DNA from: a virus
Virus record (IMG/VR): IMGVR_UViG_3300009068_000073
Coordinates: 1-40,148 of that record
DNA: 40,148 nucleotides
Strand: one strand, 5' to 3'
Shown in pieces: positions 18,427 through 27,488 of the stretch. Position 1 is the first letter of the stretch. The number at the start of each line of letters is the position of its first letter. The notes under the pieces are model-generated. The model saw nothing but the letters and a program-made list of their open reading frames with translations, ran no database searches and was not told the DNA's origin. Both the position numbers and the translations under genes were made by a program.

Positions 18427-19855
18427 TCTTTTCTACTCTAAATTTAAATGTATCTGGCTGTTCTTTCCAGCTATTGGTTACACCATCGTAAAAGGTTAAT
18501 TTAACTTGATATGAATAATCTGGTTCTAAATAATTCATATCTAAATCAAAGTAACTTCCAGAAACATCATATGAAAGACCTGTATGCATTAGAGAGCCTG
18601 TTCCGTATGGTATAACTTCAAGGTTGTCTGCTACTCTCACTATTTTATATGATGCGCTTTCTATTGTCTCCGATGGAATAAAATTAGTTGCTACAGTATA
18701 AATAGTGGGTTGCCAATCTTTCTTGCGAACAAAGAATCTAAATCTTGATTGTTCTTCAGAGTAGTAAATTGGTTTAAGATTTGTACACGAAACAACATAA
18801 CGATTTGTTGGGTTGTAATCTTGTGAATCTAAATCATAAATGTCTATTGAACCTGTATGGAAACAGGTTGTGAGTGTGCTATTAAACCAACGGTCAAATA
18901 CTTCTGATGATGTTGTGTTTAATGCAAAAGAAGCCGAGTAAATGCCAGTAGAAACCCATCCACCAGTTACAGGATTGTTTGGTGTTGCTGTAATTGTATT
19001 GCTGCCAGATGGATCGTCAAACACCCTTACATAGATGTTACCAGTTCCAATTGCTGGTATGTTAGCCAAACGACCCCTAACAACATTATAAAGATAAATT
19101 GTATTAAGATTGTCTTGGGCTGATGCTAACGAACTACTTGCATAAAAATAACCTCTGTTATCACGACGAACAGAGTTCCATCTTGCTTCTAAAGTTGGTT
19201 TTTTAAAGAAAAACTCTGTTCCTCTTGCAAAAAATCTTTTAGTATAAAATGATTGGGCTGCTTGTTCTTGGCTTGAAGTTAATTTAACACCAAAACCATA
19301 ATTTGTTTTTGATCCAGTAATCCATTGTTCAACTATAGAAGAAACATCAATAATTAAATCTTCAGTACCTTTATTAAAGAATTGAGAGGCTGTTGGGTTT
19401 GTATGATAATCTCCACCAGCAGAAGTCCAATTTGTTATTCCAACGTCCGAAGAAGAAGCAGCAGAATTCCAATTAGAGTAGCCAAAATCACTGTATTCTT
19501 CCATATCAAGCCCATAACCTTCGTTCCAAGAACGAGATACGGCAGAAACTGTTAAAGTAAAATCACTTGGTACTGTATCTGAATGTTTGGCATTATAAAG
19601 TTTCAAAAACCAAGAAACAGAACCAGAAGCAGGTAACAAACCAGATTGTCTATTAGAAATAATGTCATTTACTGAAAATTGTACCAAAACTCTTGATAAC
19701 TCAGAAGAAGATGGATTCGATTGACCATAAATACTGAATACTTCAAGTATGTCTGATTGGCCCATATTTCCGCTAACACCTCTTGTAGTTAAATTAGCTT
19801 TAAAGGCGTTTGTTATTGTTGTATCTGCTGTAGCAAAAAATCTTTTAATAGCCAT
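18416..19855 (-). CDS. DNRLRE-like virion structural protein
   Basis: This 479-aa protein has the pattern of DNRLRE-type beta domains: an N-terminal FFATADTTITNAF, then NMGQSDILEV and SRVLVQFSV, an SRSWNEGYGLDMEEYSDFG loop, GTEDLIIDVSSIVEQWITG and NYGFGVKL. DNRLRE domains are extracellular beta sandwiches used in adhesion. In phages similar modules occur in tail or fibre proteins. The C-terminal ~150 residues contain further strands (SYDVSGSYFDLDMNY, DYSYQVKLTFYDG) that may form an Ig-like domain. It lies between the gp6-like wedge and the giant LamG protein, overlapping both, so it is probably a baseplate-wedge component or an adaptor for peripheral fibres (inference). Confidence 0.68.
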   Translation of the reverse strand: MAIKRFFATADTTITNAFKANLTTRGVSGNMGQSDILEVFSIYGQSNPSSSELSRVLVQFSVNDIISNRQSGLLPASGSVSWFLKLYNAKHSDTVPSDFTLTVSAVSRSWNEGYGLDMEEYSDFGYSNWNSAASSSDVGITNWTSAGGDYHTNPTASQFFNKGTEDLIIDVSSIVEQWITGSKTNYGFGVKLTSSQEQAAQSFYTKRFFARGTEFFFKKPTLEARWNSVRRDNRGYFYASSSLASAQDNLNTIYLYNVVRGRLANIPAIGTGNIYVRVFDDPSGSNTITATPNNPVTGGWVSTGIYSASFALNTTSSEVFDRWFNSTLTTCFHTGSIDIYDLDSQDYNPTNRYVVSCTNLKPIYYSEEQSRFRFFVRKKDWQPTIYTVATNFIPSETIESASYKIVRVADNLEVIPYGTGSLMHTGLSYDVSGSYFDLDMNYLEPDYSYQVKLTFYDGVTNSWKEQPDTFKFRVEKNEP

Positions 19856-21648
19856 TATGAAATTGTTCCTTTTACGTCAACAGATGGAAATTTCAATTCG
19901 TAAACTACATTTTTTGGAGCATTAATATAGTTTCCGTCAAATGTAGTCATAGAATTTAAATCTATAATTGAATTTGAATAAGATGGACCAAATTTTTGTG
20001 TTATTGCTACGCTTCTAACATCAATAACACCATCTAGTTTGTTTAAAGTGTTATAAATTTCTGCTACTGAAATTGATTCTCCAATGTCATAACGTGTTCC
20101 ACCAAATTCTACTTGTACAGCCAATAAAGATTTTGATAAAACTGTTGCTCTATCGTAGAATGGATCAACTACAATACTAAAATCTATTCCAAAATTTATT
20201 ATTGTTGCATCTAAAATGTCTATAGTATCATTAATCATCTTATAAGAAGCAAGCCATGTTTTTAAATTTGATTTAACTATTGAATTTGCAACAGCGAGAA
20301 CACCAGAATTTGTTTGAGAAATAACATAAATGTTTAGATTTCTTTTAAACGAATTAGTATCTTGCATGATAGTGCATCTTTTAATCTTACCAAATTGTGA
20401 TGGCATTGAATAAATAATACTTTGATAATCTATTAAAGATACTGCTCTGTTTTGTGCTGCATAATAATTTAAAGTATTCATTCTAAGTTCTTCTGCTTGA
20501 TCCATACGGACTTCGCCTACTAATGGTTCTTCGTTTATTACTTCTAAGCTATTTTTAACAAAACTTCTCAATTGTGCAGTAGTTCCATTAATGTTTGGAA
20601 ATGTAAAAGTACTGGTTCTTACACCTGTTATTGTACTTGCAGCAACATTACTAAAGTTTACATTTGCTTTTCTATAGACTATTGTTAAACTTGTGTTAGC
20701 TGGTGCGACACCAAATTTATCACTTTTTATTAGATTAGTTGGATCAAAAGATTGTTCAGTAAAATAACTTCTTCCATGTAACTGTAAAACATTTTGAGAA
20801 GGGTCAACAACTGATGAATTTGTTAGCTCATCTTCAGAGCCGTATCCGAATTGTAAAAATGTTGTAGTATTATTTTTATCTACAACAAATCTTCTTGGTA
20901 CAGGAAATGGTTTTAGAATAGATGTAACACCATCTACTTGTGCATTATTGTTGTTAATGTTTCTGTATACCACATCTTGTGATAAATTATCTACTTCATA
21001 GTATTCATTACCGTCTGAATCGGTTACAGAAATAACCTCTAGAACATTTGAGTCTTGTAGATCTAATTTAAGAAATCTTTTATAATCAGAAATTTCTATA
21101 ACTTTTTGATCATAGTAGCCAGATTGAACTATTCCAAAAGCTTTTATTGCATAACTTGTTGGCGTTCCTGTTGTAGAGTCTACGTTTGCTACAACAATTT
21201 CATTTGAATTGTTTGAGAAATCTACATCTTGAAGCAGAGTAAATAATTGACCACCAGTTGAGGTAAAGATTGTGCCTTGTTTTAGGATAGGTAAATAATC
21301 TACGTTTGGACCAAGTGAGTCAGATTCTGCTGGAACAGAAAGGAATAAAGTTACAAAACCAGAAGCAGTACTTCTTGGATTGTATTTATACCCTAATTGT
21401 TTAGAAATTTTGATTATGTTATCAAATTCAACGGCAGTATTTAACATACTTTCATTAAATTGATAATCCAAATAAAATGATAAAACGTCACCAGCGTAGC
21501 TTACTGTATCTAGAATTAGTGAACCAAAAGAAGACTTATTAAAGTCAGAGAATGTATCTGGATAGTATCTTTTAGAGTATTCTACTAATTCTTTCTTGAT
21601 TGTTTCAAAATCTCTTGCTGTGTAACGTATTGGAACTTGTTTCTTCAT
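19855..21648 (-). CDS. gp6: baseplate wedge protein, gp6/baseplate-J-like
   Basis: The 597-aa protein opens with VPIRYTARDFETIKKELVEY and YYPDTFSDFNKSSFGSLILD, the conserved N-terminal helices of gp6/baseplate-J proteins. Its second half holds the signature AAQNRAVSLIDYQSIIYSMP followed by FGKIKRCTIM. Such proteins form the inner ring of the myovirus baseplate, dimerising and locking wedges around the hub. Length fits the family (T4 gp6 is about 660 aa). It follows a gp25-like gene, the partner it binds in the wedge core, which supports the assignment. No Shine-Dalgarno is visible; instead ACCTATTTATTATT leads straight into the ATG, a sequence repeated before the gene at 29517-29807. The N-terminal match fixes the start. 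Confidence 0.88.
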   Translation of the reverse strand: MKKQVPIRYTARDFETIKKELVEYSKRYYPDTFSDFNKSSFGSLILDTVSYAGDVLSFYLDYQFNESMLNTAVEFDNIIKISKQLGYKYNPRSTASGFVTLFLSVPAESDSLGPNVDYLPILKQGTIFTSTGGQLFTLLQDVDFSNNSNEIVVANVDSTTGTPTSYAIKAFGIVQSGYYDQKVIEISDYKRFLKLDLQDSNVLEVISVTDSDGNEYYEVDNLSQDVVYRNINNNNAQVDGVTSILKPFPVPRRFVVDKNNTTTFLQFGYGSEDELTNSSVVDPSQNVLQLHGRSYFTEQSFDPTNLIKSDKFGVAPANTSLTIVYRKANVNFSNVAASTITGVRTSTFTFPNINGTTAQLRSFVKNSLEVINEEPLVGEVRMDQAEELRMNTLNYYAAQNRAVSLIDYQSIIYSMPSQFGKIKRCTIMQDTNSFKRNLNIYVISQTNSGVLAVANSIVKSNLKTWLASYKMINDTIDILDATIINFGIDFSIVVDPFYDRATVLSKSLLAVQVEFGGTRYDIGESISVAEIYNTLNKLDGVIDVRSVAITQKFGPSYSNSIIDLNSMTTFDGNYINAPKNVVYELKFPSVDVKGTIS

Positions 21649-21651
21649 AAT

Positions 21652-21660
21652 AATAAATAG
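21652..21660 (-). promoter_or_regulatory. repeated CTATTTATT element at the gp6-like start
   Basis: The sense strand reads TAGTACCTATTTATTATT and then ATG at 21648. The region before the gene at 29807 reads TAGGACCTATTTATTATT and then ATG, one mismatch over 21 bases. Neither start has a recognisable Shine-Dalgarno. The element could be a late-promoter core giving very short leaders, or a translation signal. The conservation is seen in the sequence; the role is inferred. Confidence 0.35.
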
Positions 21661-21668
21661 GTACTATG

Positions 21669-22025
21669 TCAAATTTCAAGAACATCGGAACCACTAAATC
21701 CTTGGATAATAAAAGCTATTCTTAAATTAGTTAAATTATCATCCTCATCCATAATGAAATCCATTTTTGTTATACTAAGATATGGTAAATAAATTGAAAC
21801 TTGTCTTACTATTTCATTTGTTAGTGTTTGTTCTACTATAACACGCTGCTCAAATAAAAATCTTTTTAGACCAACACCATAATTTCTATCCCAAACTCGC
21901 TCCCCAGGTTCAGTCAGCAAAAGCATTTTAAAATTTTGCTTTGCAACTTCTGGAATAGTTTTCAACATTTGAAACCCATCATTTGGGTCTTTATTTATTG
22001 GTAATCTTGCTGAGTATCCTGCCAT
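21669..22025 (-). CDS. gp25: gp25-like baseplate wedge protein (GPW/gp25 family)
   Basis: The 118-aa protein matches the gp25/GpW family in size and core motif: NFKMLLLTEPGERVWDRNYG followed by VGLKRFLFEQ, where the LLLT-PGER...G-GL...F-E pattern is diagnostic. In T4, gp25 joins the baseplate wedge to the tail tube/sheath and primes sheath assembly; family members are the most conserved component of contractile injection machines. It lies directly upstream of the gp6-like gene, the usual partner. There is no strong ribosome-binding site, but the N-terminus (MAGYSARLPINKDPNDGF) fits the family, where a short extended arm precedes the conserved core. Confidence 0.92.
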   Translation of the reverse strand: MAGYSARLPINKDPNDGFQMLKTIPEVAKQNFKMLLLTEPGERVWDRNYGVGLKRFLFEQRVIVEQTLTNEIVRQVSIYLPYLSITKMDFIMDEDDNLTNLRIAFIIQGFSGSDVLEI

Positions 22026-22038
22026 GTAAATAACTAGT

Positions 22039-23769
22039 CTAACACTTAGAATTAAATGGATTTTTGAATTTAATGTCCATTCCGCTTATGTCAAATTCAA
22101 ATCCAAAACTATTGTTTCCTTTTGCTGTATTAGAAATGGTTTCTGCTGCTGAGATACCCCAATAAATAAATCCAAAAGGAGGAACTACAGGTATAGCTGG
22201 TCCAACTGGTGGTGGTGCCATTAGCCAACTTGAGTAAGGTATTATAGACAAATCTGGAGCGCCTACTGATTCAGCAGCTTTCTTTAAGAGATTTGCAATA
22301 ACAATGTTTGGATCGTAAGTTTCTTCTAGGCTTTTAATGATTTGAATTGGAGTTTGTGCAATTATTTTAGCTATTTCAAGTTCAAATCCAAATGATGAGT
22401 TTGGATTTTCTAATTCATCACAAAGATTTTGATCACCACTATTAGAAATAGATTTGTGTATGTTAAAAATAGTTTTAAAAGAACCTTCAAATGAGTCATT
22501 AGAATTTGGATAATAGTTTGAACACATAAGAATGTTACTTATAGAACAAACATTTAACATTTTTTGTAAAGGGAATACAAAGTCAAACATAGTATCAAAC
22601 TTACTATTACTTTGGATTTGCTGAATAGAATCAAGAATTTGTTCTTGTGAAACATCAGAAATTGTTGCTGTTGTAGAAGGTATAGTGAACTTTCTTGCAC
22701 TTATTAGTTTTACAGCTTGTTGTCCTGTAGATAATGGACTTTTTATAGATAAACTTATAGTACAGTTACTGTTTATTGATGTATTTTCTATTTCAACATA
22801 AAAGAAAAGTTCATAATTCTCTACTAATCTAAGCTGATTAGTTCCAACTGTTTTGCAATTATTTATAAAAAATTGTTTTGTAGTTATCAAATCAGATAAA
22901 GAAATTTTTACTCCATTTTTAGAAATTTTCATTTTTAAAAATGAATTTAAATTATTGCTTATGTTTATGAATTCTTGATCAAATACATACTTTAAATAAA
23001 TTAACAAATTTTGTTCCGAGTTTACAGTATCTAGTGGGTAAATAAACTCTACTTTTTTTGTAGTTACAGGATCTACTAGTTCAGAACCGTTTTCAGATAA
23101 CGATTCAATTTCTTCTCCCATTATCAAGTTCATGCTTTGATAATAAGAAATAGAAGTATTTTTTATTCTTTCAATAAAAAGATCAAATAAATAATTTGAT
23201 AAAGTATTGTCGTTAGCATAAAATTCACTATTATCAAAAACAGTTGATAATGTAATGTTTCTTAATTTAAAATCTAGTATGTGTGTCCTACAGCCTAATC
23301 TTAAGTTTGTTTTTATAAGTTCTTTTTGTAATGGTAAAACGGTAGTTGGTTGTTGTACATTCATTACAAGACAAGGATCATTGTTTAAATCGTTTAATAA
23401 ATTGTCTTTTAATTTTTGAATGTCTAAAATTTGAAAAAAATTCAAATTTTGTAATAAAGTTGGACCATCAAAATCAGCATTTAAATCTTCTTTTGTTTTT
23501 GTAAATACACTTTCTTCTTGAGCTGAGAAAAATAGCTGAAATAATCTTGAATAACAATTTAAATAAATTTGTTTTATTATTTGTTCGTTGTTAACAAATT
23601 CTACATAATCTTGTGGTAAAAGTTTAATAAATGTATCTAATTGATCGGTTGTTGTATTTATTTCATTTAAAGATACATCGTTGTAAGCTTCTTTGTCTAG
23701 ATAAGTAGAATTTGTTGAAACTACAATTGGTTTGTTGTTAATTATTATTTGGTCAGTAGTAGAACTCAT
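22039..23769 (-). CDS. putative baseplate-region structural protein (576 aa)
   Basis: I do not recognise a named family. The 576-aa protein is Asn/Ser/Ile-rich with a probably helical middle and, near the C-terminus, a Pro-rich hydrophobic segment (MAPPPVGPAIPVVPPFGFIY) followed by an amphipathic stretch and a final Phe/Asn-rich tail (GMDIKFKNPFNSKC) with a terminal Cys. The Pro-rich stretch is too broken for an ordinary membrane helix and may be an extended docking arm. The start overlaps the upstream stop by four bases (ATGA), implying coupled translation with the 598-aa protein. It lies between the hub/spike genes and gp25, the place of central baseplate or hub-accessory proteins (inference). 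Confidence 0.6.
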   Translation of the reverse strand: MSSTTDQIIINNKPIVVSTNSTYLDKEAYNDVSLNEINTTTDQLDTFIKLLPQDYVEFVNNEQIIKQIYLNCYSRLFQLFFSAQEESVFTKTKEDLNADFDGPTLLQNLNFFQILDIQKLKDNLLNDLNNDPCLVMNVQQPTTVLPLQKELIKTNLRLGCRTHILDFKLRNITLSTVFDNSEFYANDNTLSNYLFDLFIERIKNTSISYYQSMNLIMGEEIESLSENGSELVDPVTTKKVEFIYPLDTVNSEQNLLIYLKYVFDQEFINISNNLNSFLKMKISKNGVKISLSDLITTKQFFINNCKTVGTNQLRLVENYELFFYVEIENTSINSNCTISLSIKSPLSTGQQAVKLISARKFTIPSTTATISDVSQEQILDSIQQIQSNSKFDTMFDFVFPLQKMLNVCSISNILMCSNYYPNSNDSFEGSFKTIFNIHKSISNSGDQNLCDELENPNSSFGFELEIAKIIAQTPIQIIKSLEETYDPNIVIANLLKKAAESVGAPDLSIIPYSSWLMAPPPVGPAIPVVPPFGFIYWGISAAETISNTAKGNNSFGFEFDISGMDIKFKNPFNSKC

Positions 23770-25562
23770 TGTGATGATCCAGAGATTGTGTAAATTGTTA
23801 ATTTTTGTATGCTAGGGAGTGAAGAAAAATCAGATAGTGCATTTGGATTTCTAATGTCTTTGTATTTGTTAGGGATGTTTATACTAATTGACATTTTTTC
23901 ATAATCTAATTCTACATAATTTGCTATGTTATTGCAGACATTAATAACATCTGGTGTAGTTTTTGCTTCATAAATGTAATTTTTTATGAATACTTTACCA
24001 TCTTCACCACCATCAAATGAGTCGTAGTTTGTTGTACTAGATAATGTTTGAACATCTATAACGTCATTGTTTACTATTTTTCTATCATTTATTTTAATGT
24101 CTTTATAATACTTAAGTAAATTTTCATTATCAGTTCTTCCATTTTGATCACATAACGTAAATTGACCTTGAGATACTTTTTGCATAAATTTAGTATTTAA
24201 TGAATTTTCTAAAATTACAACTTCTCCGTTTGAATCTATAGTACTAGAATCAATAAACTTTTTTATTATAGGGTCTGTTGTGCTTTCTGTCTTTTTAGTA
24301 TCCAAGATGTTATTAACAAACGATGAAGCATTTAGATTAAACACCATAGCAAACGTGTTGAAAGTAGAATCTACAGTATCAGATACGGCATCTTTAAGTG
24401 AAGGCATATCATCAACAGTTACCAAACCAGGCTTACTTCCTTTGCAGAAGATTTCTGGTGTATCTCCTAGTATTTTATTTGGGTCTGTTTTAATAAAATT
24501 TGCTAACTCTGTTAATTTAGCAATTTCTTTTTTTACTTTGTTTCTTTCTTTATCTAAAATATCTTTTATTTGCTGGTCAGTTAAGTTTCTTTCTTTTAAT
24601 AAAGAATTTCTTACTTGATTTACGTCGCTTGTAAAACAAATCTCTGGTGCTGCTATAATTTTTTCAGCATTATCTTCTATTATTTGACAGATAGAAGGAT
24701 CAGTTTTTGTTCCTAAAATTTTAAAAAGACTAGCAATTTTTGTTCTATTATTAAGTCTTTTTCTTATCTCTGGGTATTCAAACTCTAGCAATTCTTCAAC
24801 AATAATAAATACGTTATCTTTTGCTTTGTTGTTTAGCAAACTACACAATTCTACAGGTGTTGCCATAATAGAAAGATCGTCTAGAAAGTCGCTAATTCCT
24901 TTTGCAACTGTAGCAGGAGTAATATCATCACAAGGGACTTCTTCTCCTGTCGTTATTACTACAGTTGAATGACCATTTTCATCTACTCCAAACAACGAAA
25001 AAACATCTGCTAGAAAACTTTGCGATAATTCATCACCTATAGATTGAGCTATAATATTTTTTATGTTTTCACTTCCAAATTTGCTAAAGTCAGAAAACCC
25101 ATTGTTACTACAGAAATCTATTATTAAAGATAATAATTTTTTAATAATCGAAAGTATTATCTTTATTGCTAACCTCAGTAACGCTAACAAAAGTTTTTCT
25201 GTAAAGTTATTACTTAAATCAATTATTGGAAATGGATAAGGAATTGTAAAAGCTGGTGGATTACATACTAAATCAACTGCATTTTGTAATAAATTTCCAA
25301 GTTGTATTTTATTTTCTTCAAGATTATCTGGAGTTTGCTCTACAGAACAAGCTAGAAAATTATCAAGAAGCCTTGAAACTTCATCACCATTTTGTATTTT
25401 TTCAATGTCTAATACAGCATCATTTTCATTTAAAATATTTATTAATGTTTGTTTTAGTTCTTCTTCACCATTACAATTTTTTAACTTATCAAAAATTTGA
25501 TCTTTTATTTTGATTGCTAAGGCGTTTTCTGATTCTTGATTTAGTTCAAAACATACCGACAT
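23766..25562 (-). CDS. putative baseplate/hub-associated protein with long hydrophobic helix
   Basis: The 598-aa protein has no named family that I can see. Residues ~90-155 form a notable hydrophobic block: a Pro-rich entry (PPAFTIPYPFPIIDL), then LLLALLRLAIKIILSIIKKL and a further Leu/Ile stretch. Interspersed Arg/Lys suggest an amphipathic or membrane-active helix more than a classical transmembrane anchor. The rest is acidic and helical, with scattered Cys residues (about ten) and a charged coiled-coil-like region (KDILDKERNKVKKEIAKLTE). Similar hydrophobic segments occur in phage tape-measure and hub proteins that contact the membrane during injection, which is one possible role here. 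Neighbours overlap at both ends. Function unknown. Confidence 0.6.
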   Translation of the reverse strand: MSVCFELNQESENALAIKIKDQIFDKLKNCNGEEELKQTLINILNENDAVLDIEKIQNGDEVSRLLDNFLACSVEQTPDNLEENKIQLGNLLQNAVDLVCNPPAFTIPYPFPIIDLSNNFTEKLLLALLRLAIKIILSIIKKLLSLIIDFCSNNGFSDFSKFGSENIKNIIAQSIGDELSQSFLADVFSLFGVDENGHSTVVITTGEEVPCDDITPATVAKGISDFLDDLSIMATPVELCSLLNNKAKDNVFIIVEELLEFEYPEIRKRLNNRTKIASLFKILGTKTDPSICQIIEDNAEKIIAAPEICFTSDVNQVRNSLLKERNLTDQQIKDILDKERNKVKKEIAKLTELANFIKTDPNKILGDTPEIFCKGSKPGLVTVDDMPSLKDAVSDTVDSTFNTFAMVFNLNASSFVNNILDTKKTESTTDPIIKKFIDSSTIDSNGEVVILENSLNTKFMQKVSQGQFTLCDQNGRTDNENLLKYYKDIKINDRKIVNNDVIDVQTLSSTTNYDSFDGGEDGKVFIKNYIYEAKTTPDVINVCNNIANYVELDYEKMSISINIPNKYKDIRNPNALSDFSSLPSIQKLTIYTISGSSQ

Positions 25563-27487
25563 TATTGTACTCTCGTTGACATTAGTTTGGACAATGCCTC
25601 ATTAATTTTTTCAACCTTTTCATTTAATGGAACTTCAGAAAATTGATCTGTGTCAAATCCATAGCTTTCATAAACTTCAGTTGGAAGTGTTTTTCTTAAA
25701 ATAAATAGTATTGCATTAACATTCAAACAAGATGCTCTTTCTAGTAATTCTTTGTAGACCAATTCTTGCTGATCTTGTGGCAAATAAGGAATCACTTTTG
25801 TTGACATTTCATCAAAACTAAAAGAACTTATTGTTCCTATTGTTATTGATGCTTGTATCTCTCCTATATCAATAAAACTTTTAGCAAACGATAAAGCACA
25901 GCCTAAAGAATAATCTATCATTTTACATAAACCAAATATGTTCAAAACATCATAAACTTTATTAATTTTCTGTCTTATAGTGTCTAATGATTTTGCAGCT
26001 TGTGATGGTATTTCGTATAAGTAGCAATGATGTGTTGCTGGTGGGCTGCCATCAACATCAATAAATAAAGTTTCAAGAATCTGTGGAGATTTAGCTCTAA
26101 CTTGTTCTTTAGTATAGGTTATTGATTTGTCTTTTAAAACATAACCATCACTATTTTTATCTAACTTATAAAAACCTTCTTCAATGTCTGCTGCTGGGTA
26201 CTGTACTTTTCCTATTATAACTTCATCTTCTTTTTGAGGATCTTGTGAGTCAATTGCATTAACTATACTGTCAAATGTTCTATCTAAGTTTTGTCTATCT
26301 ACAAAATTATCACCAACATAAATACTTCTGTTTAACAAAGATACATCAAATAATTTTTCAACTGTAGGTAAACTTGTGTTAAAGTTTTTAAGCTCTTGAT
26401 TCATTGCTTCTTTAAACAATTTATTTTTTTCTTCTTCAGTTTTGACTTTATTAAAATCTTTTGCTGGTTGTAGTCGTGCATCATATTCTAGTGAATTAAA
26501 AATTTGAAGTATGTCTTTTGCATATTGATTTTTATTTTTTTCAAAATTTTGAATTACATCATTTAAACTAACACCAACTACTGTAACTTTTGGATAAAGA
26601 TATGTTTCAACAAATTCAGGCCAAGGTACTTTACACCTCTCAATTTTTGAAATTCTATGTATGTTTTTAATCAAAGCAACAGTTGTTTCGTCATCAATAG
26701 GATTAGATTTTAAAAATTTTTCGATTCCTATTCGTGGTTTTGTACAAGAATTGTTTTTATTTATTGCAATATCGTAAATTTTATTACATTTATCATTAAT
26801 TGCAAATTCTATTTCTATTTTTGAATAAGTTGATTTACTTTCTTCATAATCAATGTTATTTTTATCAAATAATGAAAACAATTTATCTAAAAATTTATCA
26901 ACATTGTCAGCTTTTTCTGCTAAAGATAATTCTTCAATTACTTGCTCTGCTGCATTATATGGTAGAATATCGTTATCTTTAAGAGAAATACCTATTTTTG
27001 AATTTGAAAAATAAACATCTGTATTGTAAATTCTTAATGTATTAGAAAGAGTTTTAAATAATGTTTTTATTTCAAATAGTGGTATTTTTAAAATAAAATT
27101 AGCTTCAGAAATGTCAAGGCCAAGTGGGATTGATGTTGTTGATGCGTTCGATGGTATTGAATCAAAAAATTCTTTTTGTACTGTAACCAATCCCCTAATT
27201 CTTGCCATTCTTCTATAAGGTACATGAGTTTCTTGTACCATAGTAAAGTTTGATGATTTGATTAATTGAATAGTAGCATCATTGTTGGATTTGTTATAAA
27301 AAGAAACTAATTCTCTAACACCAGTATCAAGCAATTCTTCGTTCATGACATTTTGGTTAGAAAAATTTAAATGATTTGTAGTTATTACAACACAATACTT
27401 TAATAATTTTTCATCAAAATAAACTTCTTTGTTAGGTAAGTTGTACCAATCTGGTTGTTCATAATTTGGTACTGGTGTTGGATTCAT
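25562..27487 (-). CDS. putative baseplate-region structural protein (641 aa)
   Basis: I do not recognise a named family. The protein begins with a Pro-rich stretch (MNPTPVPNYEQPDWYNLPNK) and then mixed strand/helix. Near residue ~450 there is an EF-hand-like loop, DKNSDGYVLKDKS (DxNxDGxV), which might bind calcium. The last ~150 residues are helical and hydrophobic in parts (GLCKMIDYSLGCALSFAKSF). The start has an AAGG ribosome-binding sequence two bases after the spike-like gene's stop. Placement right after the hub and spike genes makes a central-baseplate role plausible; nothing in the sequence proves it. Confidence 0.6.
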   Translation of the reverse strand: MNPTPVPNYEQPDWYNLPNKEVYFDEKLLKYCVVITTNHLNFSNQNVMNEELLDTGVRELVSFYNKSNNDATIQLIKSSNFTMVQETHVPYRRMARIRGLVTVQKEFFDSIPSNASTTSIPLGLDISEANFILKIPLFEIKTLFKTLSNTLRIYNTDVYFSNSKIGISLKDNDILPYNAAEQVIEELSLAEKADNVDKFLDKLFSLFDKNNIDYEESKSTYSKIEIEFAINDKCNKIYDIAINKNNSCTKPRIGIEKFLKSNPIDDETTVALIKNIHRISKIERCKVPWPEFVETYLYPKVTVVGVSLNDVIQNFEKNKNQYAKDILQIFNSLEYDARLQPAKDFNKVKTEEEKNKLFKEAMNQELKNFNTSLPTVEKLFDVSLLNRSIYVGDNFVDRQNLDRTFDSIVNAIDSQDPQKEDEVIIGKVQYPAADIEEGFYKLDKNSDGYVLKDKSITYTKEQVRAKSPQILETLFIDVDGSPPATHHCYLYEIPSQAAKSLDTIRQKINKVYDVLNIFGLCKMIDYSLGCALSFAKSFIDIGEIQASITIGTISSFSFDEMSTKVIPYLPQDQQELVYKELLERASCLNVNAILFILRKTLPTEVYESYGFDTDQFSEVPLNEKVEKINEALSKLMSTRVQ

Positions 27488-27488
27488 G

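Noticed and set aside
23426-23450. Perfect AAAATTTGAA / TTCAAATTTT inverted repeat
   Set aside because: It is nearly all A/T, inside a coding sequence, and of a length expected by chance in DNA this AT-rich.
24280-24618. Open frame of 112 codons on the plus strand
   Set aside because: It lies wholly within the 598-aa minus-strand gene, has no ribosome-binding site or protein motif, and its hydrophobic composition is what the reverse complement of AT-rich coding DNA gives. The other plus-strand frames (for example 35932-36228 and 14714-14959) were rejected on the same grounds.
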